DNA of 64,000 nt from Acanthaster planci (taxonomy: Eukaryota > Echinodermata > Asteroidea > Valvatida > Acanthasteridae): assembly GCF_001949145.1 (NCBI RefSeq), contig NW_019091385.1, positions 3,446,019-3,510,018 on the forward strand, written 5' to 3'. Below are positions 28,401 to 40,200 of this stretch, piece by piece. The position numbers and the translations under genes are program-made. Under the pieces are notes generated by a model. It did no database searches. It was not told the origin of the DNA and saw nothing but the letters and a program-made list of their open reading frames with translations. Position 1 is the stretch's first letter. The number at the start of each line of letters is the position of its first letter.

Positions 28401-31400
28401 AAGCCCTGTATCATTGCATGAAAACGTCTGTCAATTACACTTCTAGAATCGTCACTTGCTCTCTTTCCAACGTAATGAAATCTGCACATAATAATAACCC
28501 TGGACGTACAGCCCTCGTAATATCCATTTTTATTAGTCGGGCCTGAGCTAGGAGAAGTATAATTCTTATTACCTTTCCTTCCCAAATGCCCCCTTTTTTT
28601 GAAAGAAAAAAAAACCTGCCGTGAAATTAGCCGCTGTGGATGCAGAGAGTAAGCAGTACGTCTGGCAAGCAGGCGGCAATAACAAACAGTTGATCTGGTC
28701 TCCCTGTCCTGGGCTGCATTGACGTCACCAGCCTGTCACTGTTGCTCAATGTCAGGCCGCACTGCAGAATACTGCTTTTAGGCCAATTAGACATCCATGT
28801 ACAAGACACACACACGTACATGTAAATGCATCTGCGATGTTTTCACTGACACCCTTGCCCCACAACAGAGACTGCCATCCTGTATGTCCCCTTTATTATT
28901 TGAAAATTGTATTCTGCCTCTTCTTTTTATTATAAATATATTTATTTTGTTGCTGTCCCAATTGCAAACCTTGCATTCATATTCAGTTTCCAATTATCAT
29001 CACCCTTGGTACTTTTTCATCAAAGTTTCTCCCCTGCTTTGAAAGACAAAAGCGTTTATGTAAACACCTGCTCCCAATATTACATTTCAGCTGTCCATGC
29101 GTAACAGAACTCAACATGTACACACGTAGAGTAGACTGCAATATCTTAATGGACAATACGCAGTGCAAATGGACAGGATACAGCCAGTGTTTTTCAACGC
29201 TTACTTTGACTTGGTTTGGTTTTTAAAATGTACACATGTAGTTGGAAGTTGTGAAAGTTTTATTTGTGGTTGACCATGTTTAAGTCTTTCAAACATGCAG
29301 ATGTAACGTGTAAGTCAAATAAAGCTGAATCATACTTAAGAGTGTCCTCAGTTTACCCACAAATAAGACTGATGCAATTGCGCTGAGAATACTCTCCTTT
29401 TCAGAATTAATCCTGCTTCAAGCTTTCCATAATCTACCCATCCTTTTTGCATCCCTATCCCTTCAAAAGGACATTGTTAGTTGCCCCCCTCCTCCTCCGC
29501 ACTTATCCCCTCCCCCTCTTTTTCCCATTTTGATTCCCCGGTACTCAGGTAGGATTGACGTCATCTACCTGTCTACAGCTTGCAAACTGGGGAAGGGCTT
29601 CTTGTGGCTGTGTTGACACAGTGACATGCTGGCATTACCGTGGCTGATACATGTGCACATCTCTTGGGCCAGCTTAACAAGCAAGAGATCTCAGATATTC
29701 ATTTCTTTATGTCAGTTTTTTTTGTTTTGTTTTAAAAGCCTTTGTTACAGCATGGTGAAGTCTTCATTCGTGTTATTGTATTAGCAGTAAATTTTGAATG
29801 GCAAATATAGGGAAAAAATCGCTGATTCGTGTACATTGTATACATGTATCTATATTTTGGTTTTAAGCCTTTTCCTAGATAACAAATTTATCGGAAAGTA
29901 ATCTTTTCTATTTCACAAATGGATTTCATTGAAAACCAACTGTGGTAAATTGCCAACAACAGGAAGGGATTCAGAACTTGAACTGTATATCAAAATAGCA
30001 TGAGAGGTACATCAAAATTACAAAAAAAAAATCAAGAAGCAAAATGTTCATGTGAAAATATATGTTGATTTGAAAAATTGAGTCTAGAAGTCTTGACAAT
30101 TTTTTTTAAAAAGCACTTATCTCATCCATTGCTCTTTACATGGGTTGCATTTCTGTACTGAACATTAGTGAGCTGAAAATACATTCACACTCGTATATCT
30201 GATGAAAACTCAACATTAATTCAATTTTCACGAATGCATGCGCAATGTACAGACTGTGAACCATCTCATCCAGCCGACATCACTCCAGGCAATGAAAAGA
30301 GAAGAACAAATACACAGTATGAGTTTGTTGATCTGAAATCTTCTGTCTCTCCTCTCCCCCCCGTTCTCTCCTCTTGAACTCCTCTGCTTTCTTCATCAAG
30401 AAGGAGAGAGAGAAATTTGAGACCAATTTACTTCAGCGGAAGGAGTAATGCTCCATAAGGCCTAACCATCTGCACATTATAAACCTGTTAAAGCTGGGAT
30501 TGGATTAGTGATCAGCTGGGTGCCGACCTGGGCAAAGCCCTTGTCTCTCTGTTGCATCAATGGATTAACATCCCCTCTCTCCTATTACAAACCATAACTA
30601 CTACACTCAATTATGGCCATATTGGATTGAAATGCAGATTGTAAACTTTTTTCCTTTAATGAGGGAAATGCTGTGTTACAGTGCAAGGAAACTGCATCTC
30701 AAAAATCCAAATTAGTACCATTAGAGATAGGAAATCTGGATACAGATTCTGGTGTTGATTCTTTGTTTATGTCCAAACAGAAGGGTGGCATTATAAATGT
30801 GGATTGCAGTCGCCTGTTTCCGGAACCCCTCTGTAAATACTTTTCAGGAAATGCACGTGTACAGGTGCATGGGTTGCACAGCGTAGCATGCCTTAATATG
30901 CCATCCTAGCAATGTAAGAATGGCCTTAAAAAAAAGGCATCCTTATTCAGGAAAAGAGTTGGTTGTGTTCTGAATTGAACTGAAGTAGGCTGCATGGTTT
31001 ATGCAGAAGAATGTACCCTCCGCAGTAAAATCTCATCACTAAAAGCCTCTCATCCTGTCGCGCACATGCACAGACTTTTAATTTTCTTTTTCCTAATTCC
31101 ATCAACCACCCCCCCTTTCCCTTTCTCTTTTCTTTTTTTCTGGACCACACTTGAATCCAATTGACCCCCTCATTCATTCTGTCATGTTTGAAATCTCCCA
31201 CTCATTTTCCGCTCTCCTCCATCAACGTGCCCTGGAGGAGTTTCCAAATCAGTCATGCAACAGGGGATGGGGGAATTTTCATCTTCTGACCCTGCAAGCA
31301 TATCGCTAAATATCACCGTCTGTTTTTGCCCCTGCCTGATGGAATCGCTGCCCAGCTAAAGACCCACTGTTGAGGAAAAGATTCTTATATGGTTTGTCCT

Positions 31401-33252
31401 TAAAATTTCCCCGCTGCAATTTGGAGAGTAGATTCTCTAACAAGAAGCTAGAAACATGACCTGAATGAGCTTTCTCTTACAAGGTGATCCAATACATACA
31501 GTAATTATGAAGGACTGGCTTACCCATACCCGATACCCATGCTGTTTCGAAAACTGGCTGACATGTATTCAAGAACTGTTTAAAGTACTTTCTAGCATAA
31601 TTCATAACCCCTTCCCCTTGGAAAAAATTCCTCCACAGTGCAGGAAATGACTCATACATGTATGTTGTACTTGAACTCTCAAGGAACATCAAAACCCATG
31701 CATACTAACAGAGTTGTGTGTTCCATTTGAGAAATATTAGAATAAGAATCTCCCTGGAAAAGAAAAGCAAACTCATACAACCGTGGCAGCAATTTTAAGT
31801 TTACACAAAATTCAACCATCAAAGAAACTGATCCCCAAAGACTTTACATCATGATTAAAAAACACATGTAGACTGCTGTGGCGTGTCCCGTACCTCAGCT
31901 GTGTCATTCTGTCTGGGAAATTTTAGAATGACAATTCAGACCTACAGTAGGATTGTAACTGCTGATTGCCACTGGCCAAGCCATAAGGGCCGGCCTAACA
32001 TGCCAATTCGGCGGTGTTTTTGAGGGCATAAAGGATAAAGGGTTTAGGGTTTAGTTGGGGGGCTGTGAGTCTAACCTGCCGACAGCGGCAGGTGATTCAT
32101 TCTGTAGGATAAGAGTCTGGCACCCGTGGTCAAGTCTATAAATATTCTCAAACAAATTTTGCAACCTCTCCCTGCCTGTGGAGTTAGTGACTCAGACCTC
32201 TGTTTCACAAAGTTTTTCTGTTCATTTTGGTGAGATACTTTGTTTTGCCGTAAACATCAGATTACATATTGTGCATGTACTTTCAAGGTGGAATGTTAAT
32301 TTAGCTGTTGAAAATTTTTCTTGATCCACTCTTGAAATGTGTGCAGAATGGATACTGAAATTGCTGAGGAAAATTCTCTGTCTCTGCCAACAATAACGGA
32401 GTTCACTGCCGATTAGCAGAAAGCATATTGAACAGCTTATCAATTCTGGGACATGTCCCGGAGTGCCTGTTGCTACATATCAATGTGGTGGTAATATGAT
32501 AGCATCCCTCGCATTCAAAATAGTGATGCAGGAACACGTACGCCGTCCGGCATTAATCAGTGATTAACTTTTCCGGGCCTGTGTGTGGGGCTTGGAGTGG
32601 ACTGGAGTGGACTCTAGAGGGCAGTCTTTACCTCGATTGGTAACAGGGCCAGGAGACTGCAGACATGCATGTTTGCACTTGCTGGCTATATATGGATGTG
32701 TAATTTTAGCATTTTATATTGTTGGTATTTAATACATATGCCATGGATTGCATTATGTTATCTTTCTGAAGATTTGTAAAACCCTTTGTTCATTCCATAA
32801 GTTGTGCATCTGCAACGGTGAATTGATTTGAATGTCTCCATTGTTTGCACTGCCCACTGTGAAACTTAATTGTCCAGGTTGTGTGAAAGCGAGTAATGCT
32901 GCCCTGTAAGGATTAGGTTAAGTACACACTGTAGCTACATTTAATTAGGTAAAGATGTGAGTGTTTAAGAATTAGTTTATACATTGGGCTGGCCAATGAA
33001 AAATGTATCAGTCACATTTCTTAGGTGCATCTAATGGTTTCTAAATTGAATAGTGTGACAGATGTTTCTTCTGAGAAGAAAATTGCAAAGCTGAGGCCAT
33101 AGATGCAAAACACTCAATTTTTTAAAGAAAGAAAAGGGATTTAGGATTACTGTAATTTGAATCTACAAATGGTCATATCCACATGACTGGGCAGTGGGAA
33201 TGTTCACCCCTGAAGATTCACACCTCTTCTTTTTTTTGTCTTTGAACTACAG

Positions 33253-33566
33253 GGGGTAAGACTTATTTCATCACTGGGCTAAAGGAGGACCCTTCTTCTA
33301 AGCCGGCCCAGATGGACACAGACGTAGAAACCTCGGCAGACAACGCCAAAGAGCCCCTGAGCAGGGCAGAGAGTAAGGAGGACGAGGCAGGCGAGAAGGG
33401 GGAGGTTGCAGGAAGCGAGGCCGGCCATGGCTCCTCGCCCAATGGGAACCAGAGTAGCAAGCCCTTGCTGGGAGAAAGCAAGACAGACTCAAGACAGAAC
33501 AGCCCCGTTTGGAAGCGGAGCTCACCGGGAGCGCGCAAGCCCAAGGCCCTTGAAGCCCCGTCACAT
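33253..33566 (+). CDS. ADCY9: ADCY9 exon: end of C1 domain and C1b linker
   Basis: The exon follows a pyrimidine-rich acceptor ending in ACTACAG (33246-33252) and ends at a good donor, CAT|GTGAGT, at 33567. Its first two bases complete a split codon, and the reading frame then gives GKTYFITGLKEDP. This corresponds to the GLKTYLI strand that closes the C1 catalytic domain in ADCY9. The remaining ~90 residues are acidic, serine-rich and probably disordered (C1b linker). They are shorter than I remember for the vertebrate linker. The exon ends in phase 0, which fits the next exon exactly. An antisense open frame of 114 codons over this exon is a composition shadow. Confidence 0.85.
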
Positions 33567-36500
33567 GTGAGTCATGACTAAAGATGCCAGTATCCCCACT
33601 ATTCACTCTGCTAAATATTAAGAGTAATCCCATGTCTCTCACCCCTTATCACCACCCCTCCGTCTCCCACCGCTCATCCCATGTTGCAGTTTACAATGCA
33701 TTTGATGAATTTCCACAGATGTATTTTTGCTGCTTTTATTATTCCCCATTTATGTAGTCTCCTACAACATCGGTACACCCCACAAACAAATTGTTACACA
33801 ATGGTTGGCTGACCATCGTTGAAAACAGAAAACAGAGTTCTGTTTTCTCAAAAAGGATAGCATTCTAGGCAGAAATATTTGAACGGTTGACCGAGGCAGT
33901 TGTTTACTATTTTTCAATGAAGATATTCAAGAATTTTTCAGCAGTCCCTTTCTTGTGATTTTACCAGTAGTGCGACCCACCTTTAACATGCTTTGGGCTC
34001 AACCATGTTGTTATTTTGTTTTTAATGTCTTCACCTGCATTTTATAAATGCATAGATTAAAATTAAATGGAAAAATACATGCGTCACGTCCCGGACAAAA
34101 TGAACAAAGGATCGTACAGCAAACAATGTACATGACCTTATGGTCGAGTTTGGGCAGCCTGTTCTCAACACAGGTTTCTTGTTCTCGCACTCGAAGGGTG
34201 GGAACACGACTCAAGAATGCTGCTCTTGGAACAGGATCACACACTACCTCCTCGTCAGGGTTTTACAGGAACACACAGAAAAACTTGTGAGATTTTGATT
34301 GTGAACAGTTGCAAACATGGCAAAAAGTAGAGTGATGGCTTACAAAGCCAGATACAATAGGAAACTTTGCAAAAGTAACATTAATTATTCTTCATAACAC
34401 AGAAATGAATGTTCCTGTTTAAAGAATTCAGCCCAGTTATCCAAACATTAACTCTCGAATAACGTAAATGGATGCCGCAATGTTGCATGTTGCTTGTGAC
34501 TAACTACCAGCAATAACCGGTTGTACGTTCCCGGCGTTCAAGCAGCTGAGCCAAGAACAACAAATCAAGCATTTTGTGAATATACGAGAACAAGCTGCCC
34601 GAACTCAGCCTGTGAGAGCTTAGTAGCACCGCAACACTCTGGAAGAAGCTGTCCATAGGATCCTCAGTCAACAGATTTATGCATGTTATTATGCCCTCAC
34701 TCTTTAGTGAGGTGCTTAGTGTGAGACTTGTTTTGTTAAGTGACGAATCATTCATTGTCTTAGATCAATGCAACCTTATTCTTGTCACAGTCAGCCTCTA
34801 AAGATTAATAGAGGGTGCTATGTGAGCACAGCAGTTTAAGGGTTTGAAATTGGGACCCCTCTGTTTGCTGAGCGAGGAAAGGTTTCTATTTACTGGCGTG
34901 AGTCAAGTAGAAAACATAACAGCTGAACTGGCTGGTATATACATGTAGCATTAATGCCCAGCTCAACAATCTGGGAAAAAGTAGGTCGCAGTTATAATCA
35001 AGCCTTTTGTGCTAATGCTTATGTGTTGTCATTTCTCACAGCTGCAGGTTCCTGGTGATGCCAAAGGGGAGAATGGGGGCCTGGGCTCCAGCCGAACACT
35101 GTCTGTCCGTGACCTGCTGGCTGATGGTAACCCTCTCAACATCCCCCTCCACAACAACACCCAGAGCAACAGTGACCAGAACTTTGTGGACTGCATCAAG
35201 CAGGAGGGGGCCACGGACTACTTCCACAAGCCCCCAATCAGCAACCTGACACTGACCTTCCACAGCAAGAGCATTGAGGCATTGTACCGGGCCCAGTTCC
35301 GGCAGGACTCCTCCAAGGAGCCCCGCAACCCCGAGACCAGCCGCAAGAACCGGCGCCACTCATCGGAGACCATCTCCACAGCCAAGTACAACACTGTGTT
35401 TGACGTGGTGGTCTCGTTTGTGGTGTACCTGCTAATCTCCATTGGCTGCTTCTTGGTGTTCCAGACTCAGGTGCACTGGTTGATCATTTTCCCCATTGCT
35501 GGCGCTCTGCAGCTGGTGGTGCTGTCGGCAGTACTGCTGCAGGCTTTCAGCAAGTGGCGGTCGAATTTCTACATGGCCCTGTCTGGCTTCTTCCACCACT
35601 GGTGGCCACGCCACATCCTGGGTGCCATCCTGATCAGCTTGCCCATTCTTGCAGTCTACGCCAACTTCCTCTGCCAGCCAGACTACAACATCTACACCAA
35701 GCAGTTCTTCTGCTTCCTGATTGTGGTGGCCTTGCTCCACTTCTGCAACTTTGTCCAGCTCAGCTCATGGATGAAGACCATCCTGGCCTTCATGTATGCA
35801 GTCATCATGCTGGTACTCTTCAACCTCAACCCTTGTGACCAGAGGCAACTACCGACCGTGCCGGTTGCCAACAACTCGTTAAATGACTCTGACGGGCCTG
35901 CCGGTTATGCGGAAATCCCTGACATGACTGGATGCACCTTCGAGGCCATGGCCATGGAGGTCATCATCGACATCTTCCTGCTCTTGATCCTGGTCCTCTT
36001 CCTGAACCGAGAATTTGAGATCAGCTACCGGCTTAATTTCTATGGAGGGGTGGAGGCGGGGCAGGACAAAGAGCAGATGCAGATAGAGAAGGAGGAAGCA
36101 GAGACCCTGCTGCATGAGATCATTCCCACCTTTGTCACAGAGCAGATGGGCAGCACTTCCAAGTTCTCTCAGAATCACGAGAATGTGGCCGTCATCTTCT
36201 GCAGCATCGTCAACTTCATCGACTTCTACGAGGAGGCCTACCAAGATGGTAAGGAGTGCATCCGCGTCCTGCATGAGCTAGTCAGCGACTTTGACAATCT
36301 GCTGAGCATGGAGGACTTCAAGTCGGTGGAGAAGATCAAAACCATAGGGCCCACGTACATGGCTGCCTGTGGCCTTCACCCACCCTCGGCCGAGGATGAC
36401 GGCAACCCGACGAAGTGCCTGATCAACATGATGGAGTTTGCCATTGAGATGATCAAGCAGGTCAAGGTCTTCAACGATGAGGTCCTCAGCATCACCAGTG

Positions 36501-36847
36501 GGGCGTTTAAATTTATCCCTCGTATCGGCTACAATCACGGACAGCTGACGTCTGGTGTCATCGGCACAACTAAACTCTTATACGACATCTGGGGGGACAC
36601 AGTCAATGTGGCCAGTCGAATGGATTCCACTGGTCTGGCAGGTCACATCCAGGTGACAGAACACACCAAGAAGGCCTTAGAGCCCTACTACATATTTGAG
36701 CACCGTGGCCCCGTCAAAGTCCGGGGCAAGGGGGACATGACAACATATCTTTTTAAAGGAAAGCGTGATTCCCCATTACTAATAGGAGAATGCAACTCTG
36801 TAGCTGCCAGTCCCAACGGACCAAGTAGCCCTAGTAAAGAAGCATAA
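33253..36847 (+). CDS. ADCY9: Adenylate cyclase type 9 (3' part of gene, two exons)
   Basis: Membrane adenylate cyclase that converts ATP to cAMP downstream of Gs-coupled receptors. Two exons join in phase 0 (33253-33566 and 35042-36847) and give about 705 residues: the last strand of the C1 domain, an acidic linker, six membrane helices and the whole C2 domain. Assignment to type 9 rests on the remembered family pattern: NREFEISYRL just after the last helix, GGKEC/YRVL-like GKECIRVL, and especially LLYDIWGDTVN, where other isoforms usually have WGKTVN or WGNTVN. The N-terminus, first membrane block and most of C1 must lie left of the window. The neighbour downstream is CREBBP, as in human. 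The C-terminal tail after C2 is short (about 26 residues). The protein family is seen directly in the translation; the isoform call is from known family features. Confidence 0.93.
33567..35041 (+). other. ADCY9: ADCY9 intron between the last two exons
   Basis: A 1475-base intron with a GTGAGT donor and CACAG acceptor. The branch and pyrimidine region before the acceptor (GTTGTCATTTCTCACAG) is short. No additional exon or recognisable repeat was seen inside; open frames here (for example 34048-34290 on + and 34504-34755 on -) have no family resemblance. Confidence 0.8.
35042..36847 (+). CDS. ADCY9: ADCY9 terminal coding exon: membrane block 2 and C2 catalytic domain
   Basis: Acceptor TTTCTCACAG ends at 35041; the frame is open to TAA at 36845. 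In order: a linker with FVDCIKQEG and DYFHKPP (about 35183-35237), a family-specific block before the membrane; six hydrophobic helices from about 35395 to 36000, with an extracellular loop holding two N-X-S/T sites (NNS, NDS near 35871-35887); NREFEISYRL; then C2. Adenine- and catalysis-related residues match those known from type II C2: the Lys of KIKTIG (36338), the Asp of YDIWG (36584), and the Asn and Arg of VNVASRMD (36605, 36617). Like all C2 domains it lacks the metal-binding aspartates, which sit in C1. At the two forskolin-pocket positions it has Ile (36260) and Pro (36350). The start at 35042 is chosen by phase; an alternative AG six bases downstream (35047) would also stay in frame. 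Confidence 0.94.
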   Translation: MQVPGDAKGENGGLGSSRTLSVRDLLADGNPLNIPLHNNTQSNSDQNFVDCIKQEGATDYFHKPPISNLTLTFHSKSIEALYRAQFRQDSSKEPRNPETSRKNRRHSSETISTAKYNTVFDVVVSFVVYLLISIGCFLVFQTQVHWLIIFPIAGALQLVVLSAVLLQAFSKWRSNFYMALSGFFHHWWPRHILGAILISLPILAVYANFLCQPDYNIYTKQFFCFLIVVALLHFCNFVQLSSWMKTILAFMYAVIMLVLFNLNPCDQRQLPTVPVANNSLNDSDGPAGYAEIPDMTGCTFEAMAMEVIIDIFLLLILVLFLNREFEISYRLNFYGGVEAGQDKEQMQIEKEEAETLLHEIIPTFVTEQMGSTSKFSQNHENVAVIFCSIVNFIDFYEEAYQDGKECIRVLHELVSDFDNLLSMEDFKSVEKIKTIGPTYMAACGLHPPSAEDDGNPTKCLINMMEFAIEMIKQVKVFNDEVLSITSGAFKFIPRIGYNHGQLTSGVIGTTKLLYDIWGDTVNVASRMDSTGLAGHIQVTEHTKKALEPYYIFEHRGPVKVRGKGDMTTYLFKGKRDSPLLIGECNSVAASPNGPSSPSKEA

Positions 36848-37633
36848 CATTTTGCAATTTTCCTAGTCTGAATTTCAGCCAAGTAGCAAAAAAGCATGTG
36901 TAGAATAGTACTTCTTGTAAACTTTGCACTTTTGACGTATAATTGCGAGTCCAGACCCACTCTTTACCAAAACAGAGGTGTGCTTTTTCTCTGCATTCGA
37001 TGTCACCTTATGCTCCAGCTGAAATTTGCCCACAGCTGAGCGCTTGGTTGCCACACCAGAATGGGAGCAGTGAGAACAGCGTGAATGGAGCTCTGAAATA
37101 TCTGCATGGGGTCAGGCTGGATGAGTTTCAAGTGCATTTCATGAAATGCAAGGGATGACACAGACTGGTGATGGAACTCTGTGGAATGGAGACAGGCTGA
37201 GAGGCCCCCAAGACGTCAAGATTTCAGTGGTTATCATGCTTCATGTACACTGCTTGGTTTAATTTGCAAGGCGGTGCTTTCACAGCATGCGTCATCTACG
37301 TGTGTGTGCGTGTAACCCCACTCATACCAAAGTTAAGTCCGACGGCTTGGAAGTTCATGAGTGCGGGGTTTTACTTTTTTAGAAGACTCTGACTTCCGTC
37401 TGAGGGATGGAGGGTCAAATGTCAAAGATTCATGTCCTGGAGTAGCTCTTTAGTCTCAGTTCATCCATTCAATCACCAACCAGTCTGTACTGCTTGGTAA
37501 AACAGCTCTAAAATCATTACTTACCGTAGTGGTAAAGTTACACGATCTCTTTTGTGGACAGGGCTCGAATAATGTGGTCAACTCAGAATAGACTGTAGGT
37601 TAAAGGATCAAAGCACAAGTTGTCAATTTGCCT

Positions 37634-38051
37634 TTAACCCCTTCGCACCGGAAAGCGGTAAGAGCCGCCGTAAAAATTGAGATCCCTCAGCCCGCTTTTC
37701 AGCTATTATTTTCGGTCCACGCTTGAATGAACACGGTGAAAGAAGGTATAACCTGGCTCTTGTATATATGGTGATTTGTCTGTTGCCAAGAAATGAAAAG
37801 GCCGAATTTGCATCCTAATCACCAGCTTCATAATAGTCCCCACTTTGAAAAGAGGCAATGGGAATGTGGAAGCGTGAATAGAGCCATATGCCACCGAACA
37901 ATGAGCCTTTTCGCTGTGTAAATCAAAGCGTGCAGAGCACGCAGGGCCACAAACCGAGAATTTGCAGTTTGGCAGGTTGCCTTCGTGGCCAAGCGAGGCT
38001 GGAATTCTCGGAGTCGGCTTTCAGAAAAAAGTCCCGGCGTCAAGGGGTTAA
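37634..38051. mobile_element. TTAA-bounded MITE candidate (418 bp)
   Basis: Starts TTAACCCCTTCGCACCGG and ends with a close inverted match (left-hand reading TTAACCCCTTGACGCCGG). TTAA lies at both ends, which is the target of piggyBac-type transposons. An inner block at about 37965-38020 is also palindromic. No transposase frame. The superfamily is inferred from TTAA alone. Confidence 0.55.
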
Positions 38052-40127
38052 ACAGATTACAAAATGGCACAATTTTTTTACATGGCGCTGGAAATATCTA
38101 GTGTAGTGATTGTTCCCAGCAGGATTGTTTGTCCCCAAAATTCCATGCCAGTGTTTGGTTGGTGCATCTCCCCTTTGAGGGCAGCAGTGCGCCAAAGATG
38201 GGTGAGATGGAGATACTGTGAAACCTTCACTAGCCTAGTCATAATTCTACAGTTGCTGTGGACTGGGGCAGTGATCAGCGGTAGGCTTTTTCAGAGCTGA
38301 AACATGGGCAGAGCACAAACTCCATTACTGTAGTCATTGTGCTGGCTCCATAGCAGATGTGGTATATGTTGACAGCGTTCAAACTGATCTTAAAACATAA
38401 AAGGCAACAAACATAAAAGATACAAAAACTGTCTTTTGTTATGCAACATTTTCTAAAGCATGCAATTATCTTCCACACTTTTCTTTGCTAGAATTTTCAC
38501 CAAACGCAACCATACTTCATGTTTTCCCATCATGCTGTTGAAGAGCTTCCAAATTCTCATTTGAGTGCATTTTTGTTTGCCCTCATGGAGTCAGTTGTCA
38601 TTGCGCTGACCAGTTAGGTGGCTGGTTTGACTGTCTTTCCACACACATTGTGATTCAAAAGCCTAGGAGCCAGATATTATTGTTGCCGGCCATCGCCGTG
38701 TGCAACAACTTCCCACAAGGCCTGGCAAGCACATGGACACTTTGCCCACAGGTACATGTAGATAATTCACAGGAAATGCGGGGGGGGGCATATTCTGTGA
38801 GCATATCTGTTGCTGCAGTTCAGAATTTTAACCACCTATTTTCAATTTTTGTCGAGACAGATTAGAGGGGACATAACACCAGTCATTTACAGGCAGGAAG
38901 TAAGCTGGGTGGACTGATAGCTTGCTGTCTTTGCATTGTCAAGGCACCAGCGAGACTTATCAACCTCAGTTCTGTGTAACTAACTACCGCAGATACACCA
39001 CAGGAATGTTGAACATCAGTTCTTGACACAGAGGTGACATTGGGTATGAAGGTCAGCTGAAAAATGTGACAACTCACTAACAACACTGGCTGTGGCAATT
39101 GGCTAAGCTGTTTTGCTTTTGTTTGTCTCTTTTTACACCTAGGGAAGTGAAGCCCCTGTCTTGCTGGAGGTACTCTTTCCTTTTGTATGACAGTTTTGTA
39201 AAAGTTGATTTTCAAGCCTTGACAAAGCAAAGATGAAAAGCGTGTTGCTTACATGCCAAATGTATTGCAGTAGTCTCTATCTTATGATATGTAAAATGTA
39301 TGAAAACTAGTGGCCATTGTGCTTCATCCTTTCGGGTTCTCAAGTTTTGGGGTTTTTTAAGTTTCTTAGGAATAGTGTGTATATAAGTGTACATATATAT
39401 CATGATTGTAGGATGATGGCTTGTGTTATGCAATGTGTTTTTTGAGGCATGTCATGAAATTTGGCATAGTTTGCTAAACTATGACTCACGCTTACTGAAA
39501 AAAAAGTTTCCAAAATAACTGTATTCACACTAAATTATTTTTAAGTGCCTCTTTATATGCTTCTTAACAAAATATTAGTTGATCCATTGATGTGGATTTT
39601 ATCTATGTGGGCTGTAAATAAGAATGGGGGGGTCCAAAGAGCAGTAATTGTCAAGGACTTTTTCTCCTTTTTCCAGTCCAGTTGCACAAAATGCGATCCT
39701 GTAACTCTAATTGGAACATGTTAGTAGTCAAACCTGGTAATTATTCATTGTTAGGAGAGCAGTGAGTTGCTGACATGTCTAATTTGTTGCATCATCATGG
39801 GTATTACATGTCATGTGCATTGATCAAGGTGCTGTGTCGTCTACACCGGTCTTCATGTACAAGAACCCCACACTTGTTACATTATGTGTACATCTTTGTC
39901 CATGCTGAATGCTTCCCTCAATTTTTGGCCAGGCTTAAAACCTTCGATATCCAAAATCTAGACCAGAAACCTTGCCGAAGAATGGAGTCCTGCATCTGAT
40001 GCATGCAGGCCAACAAACTGGTTACAGGCAAACACTTAGGCAAGATACAAGGTAAAGGTACAGTCTGTCATTTACAGTTATCAAAAATGTAGTGGACGAA
40101 ATTATTACTGAAAAGCAGGCTTGGTTT

Positions 40128-40200
40128 AACCCTAACTCCCTAGGGCGTGTGCAAAATCATATTAAAATAGGAGGATTCAGGATACTGAATCCTCCAATTT
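40128..40200. repeat. Dispersed repeat start with strong hairpin
   Basis: TTAACCCTAACTCCCTAGGG begins at about 40127; the same start, with variants, occurs at 27404 and 51129. In this copy an 11-bp perfect stem (GGAGGATTCAG, loop GATA, then its complement) lies at 40170-40195 and extends imperfectly to about 18 bp. Confidence 0.65.

Larger units (their letters stand above)
1..33252 (+). other. ADCY9: Probable long ADCY9 intron (no exon recognised)
   Basis: The exon at 33253 begins with a split codon inside the end of the C1 domain, so coding sequence must exist upstream. I searched the translations for C1 hallmarks (metal-binding DIVGFT-type motif, GDCYYCVAG, VWSNDVNLAN) and found none, so the preceding exon is probably left of the window. 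The region is AT-rich, with frequent stops in all frames, many TACATGTA-type short palindromes, poly-T/poly-A runs and the repeats listed separately. Human ADCY9 also has a very large intron after its first coding exon, which fits. A short exon could still have been missed. Confidence 0.6.

Noticed and set aside
33298-33642. Antisense frame of 114 codons over the ADCY9 linker exon
   Set aside because: Shadow of the sense exon, which is supported by splice sites, phase and C1 similarity.
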